Shown here in pieces: positions 19,553-31,285 of a stretch of DNA of 64,000 bases. The first letter of the stretch is position 1; each line of letters starts with the position of its first letter. This DNA is from Pseudomonas sp. LS44. GTDB taxonomy: Bacteria > Pseudomonadota > Gammaproteobacteria > Pseudomonadales > Pseudomonadaceae. Under the pieces are notes generated by a model. The model was not told where the DNA came from. It saw only the letters and a program-made list of their open reading frames with translations, and searched no databases. The stretch covers positions 3,882,001 to 3,946,000 of the forward strand of contig NZ_CP102830.1 of NCBI RefSeq assembly GCF_024730785.1, written 5' to 3'. The position numbers were made by a program, and so were the translations under genes.

Positions 19553-19580
19553 ATTATAGGGCCACAGAACGACACGTCAA
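19553..19580 (-). promoter_or_regulatory. rRNA promoter, distal
   Basis: The minus strand has TTGACG (19575-19580), a 16-base spacer, a consensus TATAAT (19553-19558), then GCGCACC. This is the best -10 element of the three. It begins about 15 bases after the tyrS stop codon. Confidence 0.85.
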
Positions 19581-19595
19581 CAGCTAATTTAACGA

Positions 19596-20795
19596 TTACT
19601 CTGCTTTCAACGAAATTCGAGCAAACGCCCTCTTCCCCGCCTGACAAACATGAGTCTGGCCGAGCCGGAATACGAAACCCCGATCCACGACCTGACCATC
19701 AACACGCACACCGCCGGATGCCAGCAGATCCCGAGCAACTGCAGCATTCTTTACCAAGCCTGCCTTATTAAGGACGGAAGCAATCGGCATATCCTCCACC
19801 GACATCAGCTCCTGCTCGGGCAAATCCTCCGGAAGCTCACCCTCCTTCATACGATTGCCCGCCGCGCGATGGGCAATCGCCGCAGCCTCCTGACCGTGAA
19901 AGCGCGCGACGATCTCTTCCGCCAACTGGATCTTGATATCGCGCGGATTGGCGCCTTGGCGAACATCATTCTTAAGACTTTCGATTTCTTCCATTGAGCG
20001 AAAGCTCAGAAGCTCGAAATAACGCCACATTAATGTGTCCGGGATGGAAACCAACTTGCTGTACATCGCGCCCGGCGCTTCCTGGATGCCGACATAGTTC
20101 CCAAGAGACTTCGACATCTTCTTCACGCCATCCAAGCCTTCCAACAAAGGCATGGTGACAATGCATTGGGACGACTGGCCGTAGGCGCGCTGCAATTCGC
20201 GCCCCATCAGGAGATTGAATTTCTGATCGGTGCCACCGAGCTCCACGTCCGCTCGCAACGCAACCGAGTCATAACCCTGCACAAGCGGATAGAGGAACTC
20301 ATGGATGGCGATAGGCTGATTGCTCGAGTAGCGCTTATCGAAATCATCCCGCTCAAGCATCCGCGCCACGGTGTACTGCGATGCTAGGCGAATGAAATCC
20401 GCCGGAGTCAGCAGATCCATCCAAGTCGAGTTGAATGCCACCTCGGTCTTTGCCGGATCGAGAATCTTGAAGACCTGAGTCTTATACGTTTCCGCATTCT
20501 CCAAGACCTGCTCACGAGTCAAAGGCGGACGCGTGGCGCTTTTGCCACTTGGATCACCGATCATGCCGGTGAAATCGCCGATCAGGAAAATCACCTGATG
20601 CCCGAGCTCTTGGAACTGGCGCAACTTATTAATAAGGACGGTGTGGCCTAAATGCAGATCCGGCGCGGTTGGATCGAAGCCTGCCTTAATACGCAGCGGC
20701 TGACCGCGCTGCAGCTTTTCAATCAGCTCCGCCTCAACTAGAACCTCTTCCGCTCCGCGCTTGATCAGCGCCAGCTGCTCTTCGACCGACTTCAT
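19596..20795 (-). CDS. tyrS: Tyrosyl-tRNA synthetase (TyrZ type)
   Basis: Charges tRNA-Tyr with tyrosine. The start is set at the ATG 20795 ([14 protein letters not shown]), giving 399 residues. The class I signatures are [15 protein letters not shown] (about residues 44-58, HLGH form) and [12 protein letters not shown] (about 230-241). The last 60 residues form an S4 RNA-binding domain ([17 protein letters not shown]). The HLGH form and the neighbourhood (M23 peptidase, anmK, erpA, rRNA operon) match the TyrZ enzyme (PA0668 from memory) rather than the canonical TyrS. Confidence 0.95.
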   Translation of the reverse strand: MKSVEEQLALIKRGAEEVLVEAELIEKLQRGQPLRIKAGFDPTAPDLHLGHTVLINKLRQFQELGHQVIFLIGDFTGMIGDPSGKSATRPPLTREQVLENAETYKTQVFKILDPAKTEVAFNSTWMDLLTPADFIRLASQYTVARMLERDDFDKRYSSNQPIAIHEFLYPLVQGYDSVALRADVELGGTDQKFNLLMGRELQRAYGQSSQCIVTMPLLEGLDGVKKMSKSLGNYVGIQEAPGAMYSKLVSIPDTLMWRYFELLSFRSMEEIESLKNDVRQGANPRDIKIQLAEEIVARFHGQEAAAIAHRAAGNRMKEGELPEDLPEQELMSVEDMPIASVLNKAGLVKNAAVARDLLASGGVRVDGQVVDRGFVFRLGQTHVCQAGKRAFARISLKAE

Positions 20796-20999
20796 GACAG
20801 ACCTGTAACCACCCAGAAAAAGGGGATCAACCATACAAGATCACCAACTAATTACAAGTTTTGCCCGGCACCGCGACAGCCGATGAAAGACCGCGCCAAA
20901 GGGTTGCCCTAGAGCGATTTTGGTTATATTTTATACAGTTATTTCATCTTCTTCATTTTCATAGTCATCCTTTTCATCTCTTCAAAGTCAAAATTGCTT

Positions 21000-23539
<2,540 letters not shown>

Positions 23540-23564
23540 CCATATTTCCAGCACCTAGAAACAA

Positions 23565-23591
23565 CAACGCCGTGCACTGGGCACGGCGTTG
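23565..23591 (-). terminator. Shared hairpin between convergent anmK and erpA
   Basis: CAACGCCGTGC and GCACGGCGTTG form an 11-bp perfect stem around a five-base loop. On the minus strand it is followed by TTGTTTC, so it can terminate erpA. On the plus strand there is no T-run, so any action on anmK would be as an RNA end hairpin. Confidence 0.75.
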
Positions 23592-23609
23592 CGATTGACG
23601 CTGAGCAGG

Positions 23610-23960
23610 CTAGATCGAGAAGGACGAGCCACAGCCGCAGGTCGTGGTGGCATTCGGATTCTTGATCACGAAACGCGATCCTTCGAGGCCTTCCTGATAA
23701 TCCACCTCGGCACCGGCCAGATATTGGAAGCTCATGGGATCGACCACCAGACTGACGCCTTCGCGCTCGACAATGGTGTCGTCTTCTGCCACTTCGTCAT
23801 CGAAGGTGAAGCCGTACTGGAAGCCCGAACAGCCGCCGCCGGTGACAAACACGCGCAATTTCAGGCGCGCGTTTCCTTCTTCCTCGACAAGGGTTTTTAC
23901 CTTGTCCGCCGCGCCCTGCGTAAACAGCAAGGGGGTGGGAGTGAAGGTTTCGACGCTCAT
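23610..23960 (-). CDS. erpA: A-type iron-sulfur cluster insertion protein
   Basis: Carries and delivers Fe-S clusters to target proteins, for example those of isoprenoid synthesis. The start is at the ATG 23960 ([23 protein letters not shown] upstream), giving 116 residues. The three cluster-binding cysteines are present: one in [11 protein letters not shown] (about residue 44) and two in CGCGSSFSI at the C-terminus. It follows argC on the same strand by 98 bases. Confidence 0.95.
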   Translation of the reverse strand: MSVETFTPTPLLFTQGAADKVKTLVEEEGNARLKLRVFVTGGGCSGFQYGFTFDDEVAEDDTIVEREGVSLVVDPMSFQYLAGAEVDYQEGLEGSRFVIKNPNATTTCGCGSSFSI

Positions 23961-24058
23961 ACTGCAATCTCCCGGCGAGTTAGCCGTCAGATGAAACTGG
24001 GTAGGCATTATCCGCTTACCCGAGAAAGTTGGTCAACTATTGACCAGCCTCAACGCAA

Positions 24059-25093
24059 TTATGGAAGCAGCGCGGCGTGAGACAGCCCCGCGCGTTCATC
24101 CACGCCAAACAGGATGTTCATATTCTGCACGGCCTGGCCGGAAGCCCCTTTGACCAGATTGTCGATGACCGACAACACTACCACCAGATCGCCATCCTGC
24201 GGACGATGCACGGCGATGCGGCAAACGTTCGCACCGCGCACGCTGCGGGTTTCCGGATGGCTGCCGGCTGGCATCACATCGACGAAAGGCTCATTGGCAT
24301 AACGCCGCTCGAATAGCGCCTGCAGGTCCACGGAGCGATCTACGACGTTAGCGTAGAGCGTGGCATGGATGCCGCGAATCATCGGGGTCAGGTGCGGTAC
24401 AAACGTCAGTCCGACCTCACCTTTGGCGGCGAGACGCAGGCCCTGGCTGATTTCTGGCAGATGGCGGTGGCCCTTAACCGAGTAGGCCGCCATGCTTTCG
24501 CCGGCCTCGCAGAACAGCGAACCCACTTTGGCGCCGCGACCGGCCCCGCTGACGCCTGATTTGCAGTCGGCGATCAGGCGCGACGGATCGGCCAGCCCCG
24601 CCTCCAACAGCGGCAAAAAACCCAATTGCGCGGCGGTCGGATAGCAGCCCGGCACAGCGATCAGACGCGCCTGCTTGATCCGCTCGCGGTTGACCTCCGG
24701 CAAGCCGTACACCGCCTCACCGAGCAGCTCCGGGGCGCCATGCGGCTGGTCGTACCATTTGGCCCACTCAGCAGCATCCTGCAGACGGAAGTCGGCAGAC
24801 AGATCGATCACCTTAGTGCCGGCGGCGAGCAGCTCGCCAGCCAACGCGTGGGCGACGCCGTGCGGCGTGGCGAAAAACACCACATCGCACGCACCCAGAG
24901 TGGCGACGTCAGGCACGCTGAAGGCCAGGTCGTCGTAGTGCCCGCGCAGATTCGGATACATGTCGGCGACCTTGATCCCGGCTTCCGAACGCGAAGTGAT
25001 CACGGCCACCTGCGCCTGCGGATGCTGGGCCAGCAGCCGCAGCAATTCCACACCGGTATAACCTGTACCGCCAACGATGCCGACCTTGATCAT
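24059..25093 (-). CDS. argC: N-acetyl-gamma-glutamyl-phosphate reductase
   Basis: NADPH-dependent third step of arginine synthesis. The start at the ATG 25093 gives [19 protein letters not shown] with its nucleotide-binding glycine motif, and 344 residues, the usual length. The active-site cysteine lies in [12 protein letters not shown] (about residue 149) and the catalytic histidine region in [13 protein letters not shown]. The frame stays open about 90 codons upstream, but that stretch is low quality. It is divergent from hemJ. Confidence 0.97.
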   Translation of the reverse strand: MIKVGIVGGTGYTGVELLRLLAQHPQAQVAVITSRSEAGIKVADMYPNLRGHYDDLAFSVPDVATLGACDVVFFATPHGVAHALAGELLAAGTKVIDLSADFRLQDAAEWAKWYDQPHGAPELLGEAVYGLPEVNRERIKQARLIAVPGCYPTAAQLGFLPLLEAGLADPSRLIADCKSGVSGAGRGAKVGSLFCEAGESMAAYSVKGHRHLPEISQGLRLAAKGEVGLTFVPHLTPMIRGIHATLYANVVDRSVDLQALFERRYANEPFVDVMPAGSHPETRSVRGANVCRIAVHRPQDGDLVVVLSVIDNLVKGASGQAVQNMNILFGVDERAGLSHAALLP

Positions 25094-25358
25094 CTGTCCG
25101 TCACTCCGCCTACTCGGGCCAACTGCTGAAAGCCGCCATGATAAGAGCCAAGGCCGGACATGAACAGGCCGATCGCGTCCGCGCCAGGGCGGGCCGCGAC
25201 AGTCGGCAGGCGGTTTCCTGCGATAAACGCGTATGGCGATCGGTATGGATCGCGGCCAGCAGCAGTAACTGCCCCGCACCCACAGCGGCCGCCAGCGAAG
25301 TTGGTGACGCCCGCCGGCCCTGCCTCTACTATCGGCTATCCGATCTCGAGGCAATCCC

Positions 25359-25784
25359 ATGCTCTACCTGTGGCTCAAAGCCCTTCATATCATCGCGATG
25401 GTCTGCTGGTTCGCCGGCCTGTTCTACCTCCCGCGCCTGTTCGTCTACCACGCGATGAGCGACGACAGCGCCAGTCACGAGCGTTTCTGCGTGATGGAGC
25501 GCAAGTTGTATCGCGGCATCATGCTGCCCTCGATGCTCGCCACCTTGATCTTCGGTTTCTGGCTGCTCTACCTCAACCCGGTCTGGCTGAAGATGGGCTG
25601 GTTGCATGCCAAATTGCTCTTGGTGGTGCTGTTGATTGGCTACCACCATATCTGCGGGGCGCAACTCAAACGTTTCGCCCGCGGCGAGAACGCCCGCAGC
25701 CATGTGTTCTACCGCTGGCTGAACGAAGTGCCGGTGCTATTCCTACTCGCCATTGTCATCTTGGTTGTCGTCAAACCGTTCTGA
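25359..25784 (+). CDS. hemJ: Protoporphyrinogen IX oxidase HemJ (UPF0093)
   Basis: Membrane enzyme oxidising protoporphyrinogen IX to protoporphyrin IX in haem synthesis. The 141 residues hold four predicted membrane helices. The family's N-terminal motif with its conserved histidine, [23 protein letters not shown], is broken here only for display limits ([12 protein letters not shown], then [14 protein letters not shown], about 6-31). [13 protein letters not shown] lies near residue 90. A GAGG ribosome site precedes the ATG. The next gene follows after 20 bases. Confidence 0.9.
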   Translation: MLYLWLKALHIIAMVCWFAGLFYLPRLFVYHAMSDDSASHERFCVMERKLYRGIMLPSMLATLIFGFWLLYLNPVWLKMGWLHAKLLLVVLLIGYHHICGAQLKRFARGENARSHVFYRWLNEVPVLFLLAIVILVVVKPF

Positions 25785-25804
25785 CTCCTATAAAGGAAAA
25801 ACTC

Positions 25805-26767
25805 ATGTCCTTGCCCGCCCTGCTCGACCAACGCCTGCGCTTGCCAATCGTCGCCGCGCCGATGTTCCTGGTGTCCAACCCGCAATTGGTGCTCGCCTGT
25901 TGTCGCAACGGCATCGTCGGCAGCTTCCCGGCGCTCAATCAGCGCGATAGCAGCGGCTTCAAGGCCTGGCTGGAAGAGATCGAAGCTGGCCTGGACGACC
26001 ATGCGGCACCCTATGCCGTCAACCTCATCGTCCATCACAGCAATCCGCGCCTGCAGGCTGATCTGGCGATCTGCGCCGAGCACAAGGTGCCTATCGTCAT
26101 CACCAGCCTTGGCGCGGTGAAAGAAGTGGTGGATGCGGTGCACAGTTACGGCGGGCTGGTCTTCCACGACGTGACCACCCGCCGCCATGCGGAAAAAGCC
26201 GCCGAAGCCGGCGTCGATGGGCTGATTGCGGTGGCGGCCGGCGCCGGCGGGCATGCCGGCACCTGGAGTCCGTTCGCCCTGATCGCCGAGATCCGCCAGT
26301 TCTTCGACAAAACCCTGCTGCTCTCCGGCTGCCTCAACCGTGGCCATGAAATTCTCGCGGCGCAAATGCTTGGCGCCGACCTAGCCTACCTGGGCACCCG
26401 CTTTATCGCCACGCAGCAAAGCAATGCCGACGACGCCTACAAACAGATGATTCTTGGCGCCAAAGCTGCCGACATCATCCATACCCCGGCGGTTTCCGGT
26501 GTCCCGGCGAGCTTTATGCGTCAGAGCCTGGAGCGCGCTGGCTACGACTTGCAGCGCCTGCAAGACAAAGGCGAAATGAACTACGGTGAAAAGCTCAAGC
26601 CGGTCAGCGATGAGGCCAAGGCCTGGAAAACCGTGTGGTCGGCCGGCCAGGGGGTCGGTGAGATTGACGATCTTCCCAGCGTCGAAGAACTGATTCAACG
26701 CCTCGATCGCGAATACCGCGCCGCACTCGCCAACAGCACGGCGATTGCCCAACGCTGGCCACGCTGA
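25805..26767 (+). CDS. Nitronate monooxygenase / 2-nitropropane dioxygenase family protein
   Basis: An FMN-dependent TIM-barrel enzyme; characterised members oxidise toxic alkyl nitronates such as propionate 3-nitronate. The 320-residue protein starts at an ATG with AAGGA upstream. It shows the family N-terminus LPIVAAPMFLVSNPQLVLA, the flavin phosphate loop AVAAGAGGHAG (about 137-147) and LGADLAYLGTRFIAT (about 184-198). It follows hemJ by 20 bases and may share its transcript. The substrate cannot be told from sequence. Confidence 0.88.
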   Translation: MSLPALLDQRLRLPIVAAPMFLVSNPQLVLACCRNGIVGSFPALNQRDSSGFKAWLEEIEAGLDDHAAPYAVNLIVHHSNPRLQADLAICAEHKVPIVITSLGAVKEVVDAVHSYGGLVFHDVTTRRHAEKAAEAGVDGLIAVAAGAGGHAGTWSPFALIAEIRQFFDKTLLLSGCLNRGHEILAAQMLGADLAYLGTRFIATQQSNADDAYKQMILGAKAADIIHTPAVSGVPASFMRQSLERAGYDLQRLQDKGEMNYGEKLKPVSDEAKAWKTVWSAGQGVGEIDDLPSVEELIQRLDREYRAALANSTAIAQRWPR

Positions 26768-26773
26768 GTCATT

Positions 26774-26802
26774 GCGGGCGGTCCGCTTGTCGGACCGCCC
26801 GC
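26774..26802. other. Strong GC hairpin after the nitronate monooxygenase gene
   Basis: GCGGGCGGTCCG and CGGACCGCCCGC form a 12-bp perfect stem with a CTTGT loop, six bases after the stop codon. There is no T-run on either strand, so it is probably an mRNA 3' end hairpin or a non-canonical terminator. Confidence 0.6.
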
Positions 26803-26865
26803 CAGCCGGCTACGCTCTCCACAACTCAGTACTCCACCTTTATTGACGCAGACAAGGATGCCCGC

Positions 26866-27906
26866 ATGACCGAGGCCCGTTTCAAGATCGTCTTCGATGG
26901 CGAGCTATTACCGGATATGTCCCTGGACACCGTCAAAGACAATCTCGCCCGCCTGTTCAAAAGCGATCGCAGCCGCATCGAGCACCTGTTCGAGCACCGC
27001 GCCGTGGTGCTCAAGCGCGATTTGTCGGCCGATCAGGTGGACAAGTACCTAGTAGCACTGAACCGCGCCGGCGCCAATGTGCGCAAAGAGCCCGATATGG
27101 CCGCCAGCCTCAGCCTGATCACCACCGAGGAAGAACAGCTCGCCGCGGCGCCCAAAGCGCCCGAATACATGATTTGTCCGAAATGTGCTCAGGAACAGGC
27201 CAAGGCAATTGAATGCACCGCTTGCGGCATCGTCATCGACAAATACTTGGCCCGTCAGGCGCAACTGATCGCCGAAAACGGTCAAGCCGACAGTGCGACA
27301 CCTTCTCCTGCCGCCGGCGCCCCGATGGCCGCCGAGCTGCCCAGCCAATCCCCCTATAGCCCACCACGCGCGCCGGTCGGCGACGTTCTGCCGGAGTTTG
27401 CCGAGCTGAATGTGTTCGGCGTCGAAGGACGCATCGGCCGGCTGCGCTATCTGGCCTGGTCGTTGGTGCTGATGCTCGCTGCCGGTGGCCTGATCGGTAT
27501 CGCGGCGATTGGCCTGAATATCCACCCCATTGTTGGCGGTGTGCTATTTCTCGGCATTTTCATCGGCATGATGGTGGTCGCGGTGCAGATCGGCGTGCAG
27601 CGCCTGCACGATATCGGCTGGTCAGGCTGGTTGTTCCTGCTCAACCTGATCCCCGTGGTCGGCAGCGTGATGGCGTTACTCATGCTGGTGGTGCCGGGAA
27701 CCAACGGCCCCAATCGCTTCGGCCCACCACCGCCGCCCAATAGCCGGGCGGTGAAGATCCTCAGCGCAGTGTGGCTGCTTGTGGTTATCGCCGGCGTGGT
27801 AGTCGGGGCCTCCGGTGGCTTCGCCACGCTCAGCGAACTGGGCAACCAGGTCAGCGAAGGACTACCCGCTACGCCTGCGGCGCCGAGCAATCCCTACGGT
27901 GAGTGA
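26866..27906 (+). CDS. DUF805 membrane protein with N-terminal regulatory-like domain
   Basis: A 346-residue protein of unknown function. The first 80 residues (FKIVFDGELLPDMSLDTVKD onward) look like a small soluble domain. A CxxC...CxxC zinc-ribbon-like segment follows (ICPKCAQEQ...CTACGIVIDK, about 104-126), then a proline-rich linker and a DUF805 membrane domain from about residue 185 (GRIGRLRYLAWS) with the signature GVQRLHDIGWSGWLFLLN. Four membrane helices are apparent. An AAGGA ribosome site precedes the ATG. The order soluble domain, zinc ribbon, DUF805 is more elaborate than the usual DUF805 protein. Confidence 0.8.
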   Translation: MTEARFKIVFDGELLPDMSLDTVKDNLARLFKSDRSRIEHLFEHRAVVLKRDLSADQVDKYLVALNRAGANVRKEPDMAASLSLITTEEEQLAAAPKAPEYMICPKCAQEQAKAIECTACGIVIDKYLARQAQLIAENGQADSATPSPAAGAPMAAELPSQSPYSPPRAPVGDVLPEFAELNVFGVEGRIGRLRYLAWSLVLMLAAGGLIGIAAIGLNIHPIVGGVLFLGIFIGMMVVAVQIGVQRLHDIGWSGWLFLLNLIPVVGSVMALLMLVVPGTNGPNRFGPPPPPNSRAVKILSAVWLLVVIAGVVVGASGGFATLSELGNQVSEGLPATPAAPSNPYGE

Positions 27907-27954
27907 TCAATCGGCGCGGCAACATTCGGCCGGCGTTATTTAGCGGAGAACTGT

Positions 27955-28743
27955 ATGCCTCGCTATGCCCTGATCACAGGTGCCTCCCGCGGTATCGGCC
28001 TGGCGTTGGCCGAAGCCCTGGCGCGGCGCGGCCGCAGCCTGATCCTGGTGGCGCGCCAGCGTGATGCGCTGGACAGCGTCGCCTGCGAGCTGACTCAACG
28101 GTTCGGCGTCGAAGTGCTGTTTCGGGTCTGCGACCTGAGCAACCCTCTGCAACTCACCGGCCTGCTGCTCGAGCTCGAGCAGGGCGAGCGGCAGATCGAC
28201 CTGCTGGTGAACAACGCCGGCATCGGCCTGAGTGGTTCCTTCCTCGCCCATGAATGGGCCGATGAGCAGCAACTACTGGAGCTCAATGTGCTGGCCATGA
28301 CTCGTCTGTGCCACAGCTTGGGTAACAGCATGGTCGCTCTGGGCGGCGGGAAGATTCTCAACGTCGCCTCATTGGCCGGCTTCCAGGCCGGTCCGTGGAT
28401 GAGCAGCTATTTCGCCAGCAAGGCGTACGTGCTGCATCTTTCCGAGGGGCTGCGCGAAGAGTTTCGCGACTATGGCGTCACCGTCTCGACGCTCTGCCCA
28501 GGGCCGACACGCAGCGCGCTTTACCGCCAGGCGGGTATCGCTGAGCAGCGCATGCGCGACAGCAAGCGGATGCTGAGCGCCGAGGAAGTGGCGTTGTACG
28601 CCGTGCGTGCACTGGACAAGAACCGCGCCATCATCATTCCTGGCTGGCGCACGCGCCTGCTCAGCCTCCTGCCACGCGTGCTGCCGCGGGCACTCCTCCG
28701 TCGCCGCGTCGGCCGGATGAACAAGGCGGTCATTCAGCGCTGA
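27955..28743 (+). CDS. Short-chain dehydrogenase/reductase
   Basis: An NAD(P)-dependent oxidoreductase of the classical SDR family, 262 residues. The cofactor motif is TGASRGIGLALAEAL (about 7-21), NNAGIG lies near residue 87, and the catalytic Ser...Tyr-x-x-x-Lys set is visible as NVASLAG and SSYFASKAYV (about 138-160). The C-terminus is basic with a hydrophobic stretch (LLSLLPRVLPRALLRRRVGR), suggesting membrane association as in fatty-acyl or dehydrogenase/reductase type SDRs. The substrate is unknown. Confidence 0.85.
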   Translation: MPRYALITGASRGIGLALAEALARRGRSLILVARQRDALDSVACELTQRFGVEVLFRVCDLSNPLQLTGLLLELEQGERQIDLLVNNAGIGLSGSFLAHEWADEQQLLELNVLAMTRLCHSLGNSMVALGGGKILNVASLAGFQAGPWMSSYFASKAYVLHLSEGLREEFRDYGVTVSTLCPGPTRSALYRQAGIAEQRMRDSKRMLSAEEVALYAVRALDKNRAIIIPGWRTRLLSLLPRVLPRALLRRRVGRMNKAVIQR

Positions 28744-28807
28744 GCACTCCGCCCTAGTGCACCCCGCTACACTCAAGTCGCCCTGCCATCCGCTTGGAGG
28801 ACTGTCC

Positions 28808-29146
28808 GTGGACTGCCTGTTCTGCAAGATCGTCGCCGGAGAGATACCCGCGCGCAAATTTTACGAGGACGACCAGGTGATCGCCTTTCACGATATCGGT
28901 GCCCAGGCGCCGGTACATTTCCTGGTGATCCCGAAAAAACACATCGCCACCCTCAATGATCTCGACGAAGGCGACCAGGCCCTGGCCGGACTTCTGCTCC
29001 TGACTGCGCAGCGGCTGGCCAACCAACAAGGCTGCGACGATGGCTTTCGCCTGGTGATGAACTGCAAAGCCCTCGGCGGCCAGACGGTCTACCACGTTCA
29101 TATGCACGTGCTCGGCCAGCGCCAGATGACTTGGCCACCGGGCTGA
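28808..29146 (+). CDS. HIT family nucleotide-binding hydrolase (HinT-like)
   Basis: A purine nucleoside phosphoramidase of the histidine-triad family, 112 residues. I chose the GTG at 28808 because GGAGG lies seven bases upstream and the protein then starts [20 protein letters not shown], as in HinT proteins. The triad motif HVHMHVLG is at about residues 97-104. The frame extends 17 codons further upstream without family resemblance. Confidence 0.92.
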   Translation: MDCLFCKIVAGEIPARKFYEDDQVIAFHDIGAQAPVHFLVIPKKHIATLNDLDEGDQALAGLLLLTAQRLANQQGCDDGFRLVMNCKALGGQTVYHVHMHVLGQRQMTWPPG

Positions 29147-29228
29147 CGGCCAGCCTGAGCGGTCGCCGCCGAGCCCGGCAAAGGCGATTGGGTTACACTG
29201 CCGGCGAAGCCTTTTCCGGAGGTGCCCC

Positions 29229-29876
29229 ATGGCCACCGAACGTCACTACTCCCCCGCCGACCGCCTGTTGCTGCAGGCCGACGCGGCTTTGCGCACCCTG
29301 CTGCCGTTCAGTGGGCAGCCGTACCGCCCTTCACCGGCGATCACCCAACCCGACACCGACCTGCATGCTGACGACGCTCGCCATGTCGCCGGCCTGATGC
29401 GCGTCAACCACACCGGCGAGGTCTGCGCCCAGGCGCTGTATCAAGGTCAGGCGTTGACCGCGCGCTTGCCGGGCGTGCGCGCCGCCATGGAGCATGCCGC
29501 TGAAGAAGAAGTCGACCATCTGGCCTGGTGCGAGCAACGCATCCGCGAGCTGGGCAGTCGGCCCAGCGTGCTCAATCCGCTGTTCTATGGAATGTCCTTT
29601 GGTCTCGGCGCCGTGGCCGGTCTGATCAGCGACCGTATCAGCCTCGGCTTTGTCGCCGCCACCGAAGATCAGGTGTGCAAACATCTCGATGAGCACCTGC
29701 TGCAATTGCCGGCCGAGGACGAAAAATCCCGCGCGATCCTGACGCAGATGCGCGAAGACGAGCAGCAGCATGCCGACAGCGCCTTGCAGGCCGGCGGCTT
29801 TCGCTTTCCGGCGCCGATCAAGTTCGGCATGAGCGTGCTGTCCAAGGTGATGACCAAGAGCACCTATCGCATCTGA
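29229..29876 (+). CDS. coq7: Demethoxyubiquinone hydroxylase
   Basis: A diiron monooxygenase performing a late ring hydroxylation in ubiquinone synthesis. The 215-residue protein starts at an ATG with GGAGGTG upstream. The two ExxH iron-binding repeats are visible: [11 protein letters not shown] and [11 protein letters not shown] (about 60-100) in the first half, [11 protein letters not shown] and [11 protein letters not shown] (about 155-185) in the second. It is followed by a bidirectional terminator and the convergent OsmC gene. From memory, PAO1 has speD at that position; it is not here. Confidence 0.95.
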   Translation: MATERHYSPADRLLLQADAALRTLLPFSGQPYRPSPAITQPDTDLHADDARHVAGLMRVNHTGEVCAQALYQGQALTARLPGVRAAMEHAAEEEVDHLAWCEQRIRELGSRPSVLNPLFYGMSFGLGAVAGLISDRISLGFVAATEDQVCKHLDEHLLQLPAEDEKSRAILTQMREDEQQHADSALQAGGFRFPAPIKFGMSVLSKVMTKSTYRI

Positions 29877-29888
29877 ATCACCACCCAT

Positions 29889-29917
29889 AAAAAAGGGCGC
29901 CAATGGCGCCCTTTTTT
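29889..29917. terminator. Bidirectional terminator between coq7 and OsmC gene
   Basis: GGGCGCC and GGCGCCC form a stem around AAT, flanked by six A residues on the left and six T residues on the right. It can therefore terminate both convergent genes. Confidence 0.9.
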
Positions 29918-29928
29918 ATTCGGCTGGA

Positions 29929-30351
29929 TTAGCCCAACTCGATGATCTCGTAATCATGGGTGATCTCCACGCCGCCGCGCGAGAGCATGATCGACGCCGA
30001 GCAGTATTTCTCTGCCGACAGATCGACCGCGCGCTTGACCTGCGTCTCTTTCAAACCGCGACCCTTGACCACGAAATGCACGTGAATCTTGGTGAACACC
30101 TTGGGTTCTTCCGCGGCGCGCTCCGCTTCGAGAAACGCCTCGCAGCTTTCCACCGGCTGACGCGACTTCTTGAGAATGCTGACCACATCGTAATTGGTGC
30201 AGCCGCCCAAACCGATCAGCACCATCTCCATCGGCCGCACGCCGAGATTGCGACCACCGCTCTCCGGCGGGCCATCCATCACTACGACGTGACCACTACC
30301 GGACTCGCCAAGGAACAGGGCTTCACCGGCCCACTGAATGCGCGCTTTCAT
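29929..30351 (-). CDS. OsmC family protein
   Basis: A small OsmC/YhfA-type protein, 140 residues, whose relatives include thiol peroxidases. The start is at the ATG 30351 (MKARIQWAGEALFLGE). Both conserved cysteines are present, in GLGGCTNYDVV (about residue 51) and SAEKYCSASIM (about residue 117), so a peroxidatic role is possible but unproven. It is divergent from vfr and convergent with coq7. Confidence 0.9.
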   Translation of the reverse strand: MKARIQWAGEALFLGESGSGHVVVMDGPPESGGRNLGVRPMEMVLIGLGGCTNYDVVSILKKSRQPVESCEAFLEAERAAEEPKVFTKIHVHFVVKGRGLKETQVKRAVDLSAEKYCSASIMLSRGGVEITHDYEIIELG

Positions 30352-30582
30352 TGCCGCGACTCCGCTGGTAAAAAAGGGACGGCAGCTTAGCACAGCACTC
30401 TTGGATGGCCATTCGCCGGCTGCCCGTACGGGTCGTATTGCCGAATGTTAGCTGTGTCGCAAATCGGATTAGCGTAACGTTAGGCATGTTAAGTTGGCGT
30501 CGGTTTGCTGGCACACTGGCTGAATTACAAAAAAAATCAGTCGGCAAGACAATGATTTACATCTACTTTCTGGGGCTTGGGC

Positions 30583-31227
30583 ATGGTAGCGATAACACTT
30601 ACTCCTAAAATAAAAAATCTCGACAAGCTTCTCGCACACTGCCACCGCCGTCGGTACACCGCTAAAAGCACCATCATCTACGCAGGTGATCGCTGCGAAA
30701 CCCTGTTCTTCATCGTCAAAGGCTCGGTCACCATCCTCATCGAGGATGACGACGGCCGCGAAATGATCATTGCCTACCTCAACCCCGGCGATTTCTTCGG
30801 CGAGATGGGCCTGTTCGACAAGGAAGGCAGCGAGAAAGAACGCAGCGCCTGGGTGCGTGCCAAGACCGAATGCGAAGTCGCCGAGCTGAGCTATGCCAAG
30901 TTCCGCGAACTGACCCAGCAAGACCCGGAAATTCTCTATGCGCTCGGCAGCCAAATGGCTGATCGTCTACGCAACACCACGCGCAAGGTCGGCGACTTGG
31001 CGTTTCTCGACGTCACCGGGCGCGTCGCTCGTACGCTGCTCGATCTGTGCAAGCAACCGGACGCGATGACCCATCCGGATGGCATGCAGATCAAGATCAC
31101 CCGCCAGGAAATCGGCCGGATCGTCGGCTGCTCGCGGGAGATGGTCGGCCGGGTGCTCAAGTCGCTGGAGGAACAGGGCCTGGTGTTCGTCAAAGGCAAG
31201 ACCATGGTGGTATTCGGCACTCGCTGA
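30583..31227 (+). CDS. vfr: cAMP-responsive transcription regulator Vfr (CRP family)
   Basis: A cAMP receptor protein homologue, which in P. aeruginosa controls virulence, quorum sensing and type IV pili genes. The start at the ATG 30583 gives [20 protein letters not shown] and 214 residues, the exact Vfr length. The cyclic nucleotide domain contains [14 protein letters not shown] (about 71-84) and [13 protein letters not shown]. The C-terminal helix-turn-helix contains [19 protein letters not shown] (about 170-188). A bidirectional terminator follows. I could not identify a convincing Vfr site in its 230-base upstream region. Confidence 0.96.
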   Translation: MVAITLTPKIKNLDKLLAHCHRRRYTAKSTIIYAGDRCETLFFIVKGSVTILIEDDDGREMIIAYLNPGDFFGEMGLFDKEGSEKERSAWVRAKTECEVAELSYAKFRELTQQDPEILYALGSQMADRLRNTTRKVGDLAFLDVTGRVARTLLDLCKQPDAMTHPDGMQIKITRQEIGRIVGCSREMVGRVLKSLEEQGLVFVKGKTMVVFGTR

Positions 31228-31242
31228 ACACCCAGAACAGAA

Positions 31243-31273
31243 TGAAAAAGCCCGGCAATGCCGGGCTTTTTCA
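31243..31273. terminator. Bidirectional terminator between vfr and trpC
   Basis: A GCCCGGC/GCCGGGC stem with AAT loop is flanked by AAAAA on the left and TTTTT on the right. It serves the convergent vfr and trpC transcripts. Confidence 0.92.
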
Positions 31274-31285
31274 TGACCAGATCAT

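Larger units (their letters stand above)
19106..19595 (-). other. rRNA operon leader and promoter region
   Basis: This 490-base gene-free stretch lies between tyrS and 16S. It holds three tandem sigma-70 promoters and a leader boxA, listed separately. The stretch 19105-19255 is the 5' side of the 16S processing stem. Nothing here looks coding. Confidence 0.85.

Noticed and set aside
25160..25804. Long upstream extension of the nitronate monooxygenase frame through hemJ
   Set aside because: It overlaps hemJ in another frame and the family N-terminus begins at the ATG 25805 with a good ribosome site.
30352..30582. Possible Vfr/CRP operator upstream of vfr (TGTG half-site near 30450)
   Set aside because: Only one half-site fits; the partner half does not match the consensus at the required spacing.
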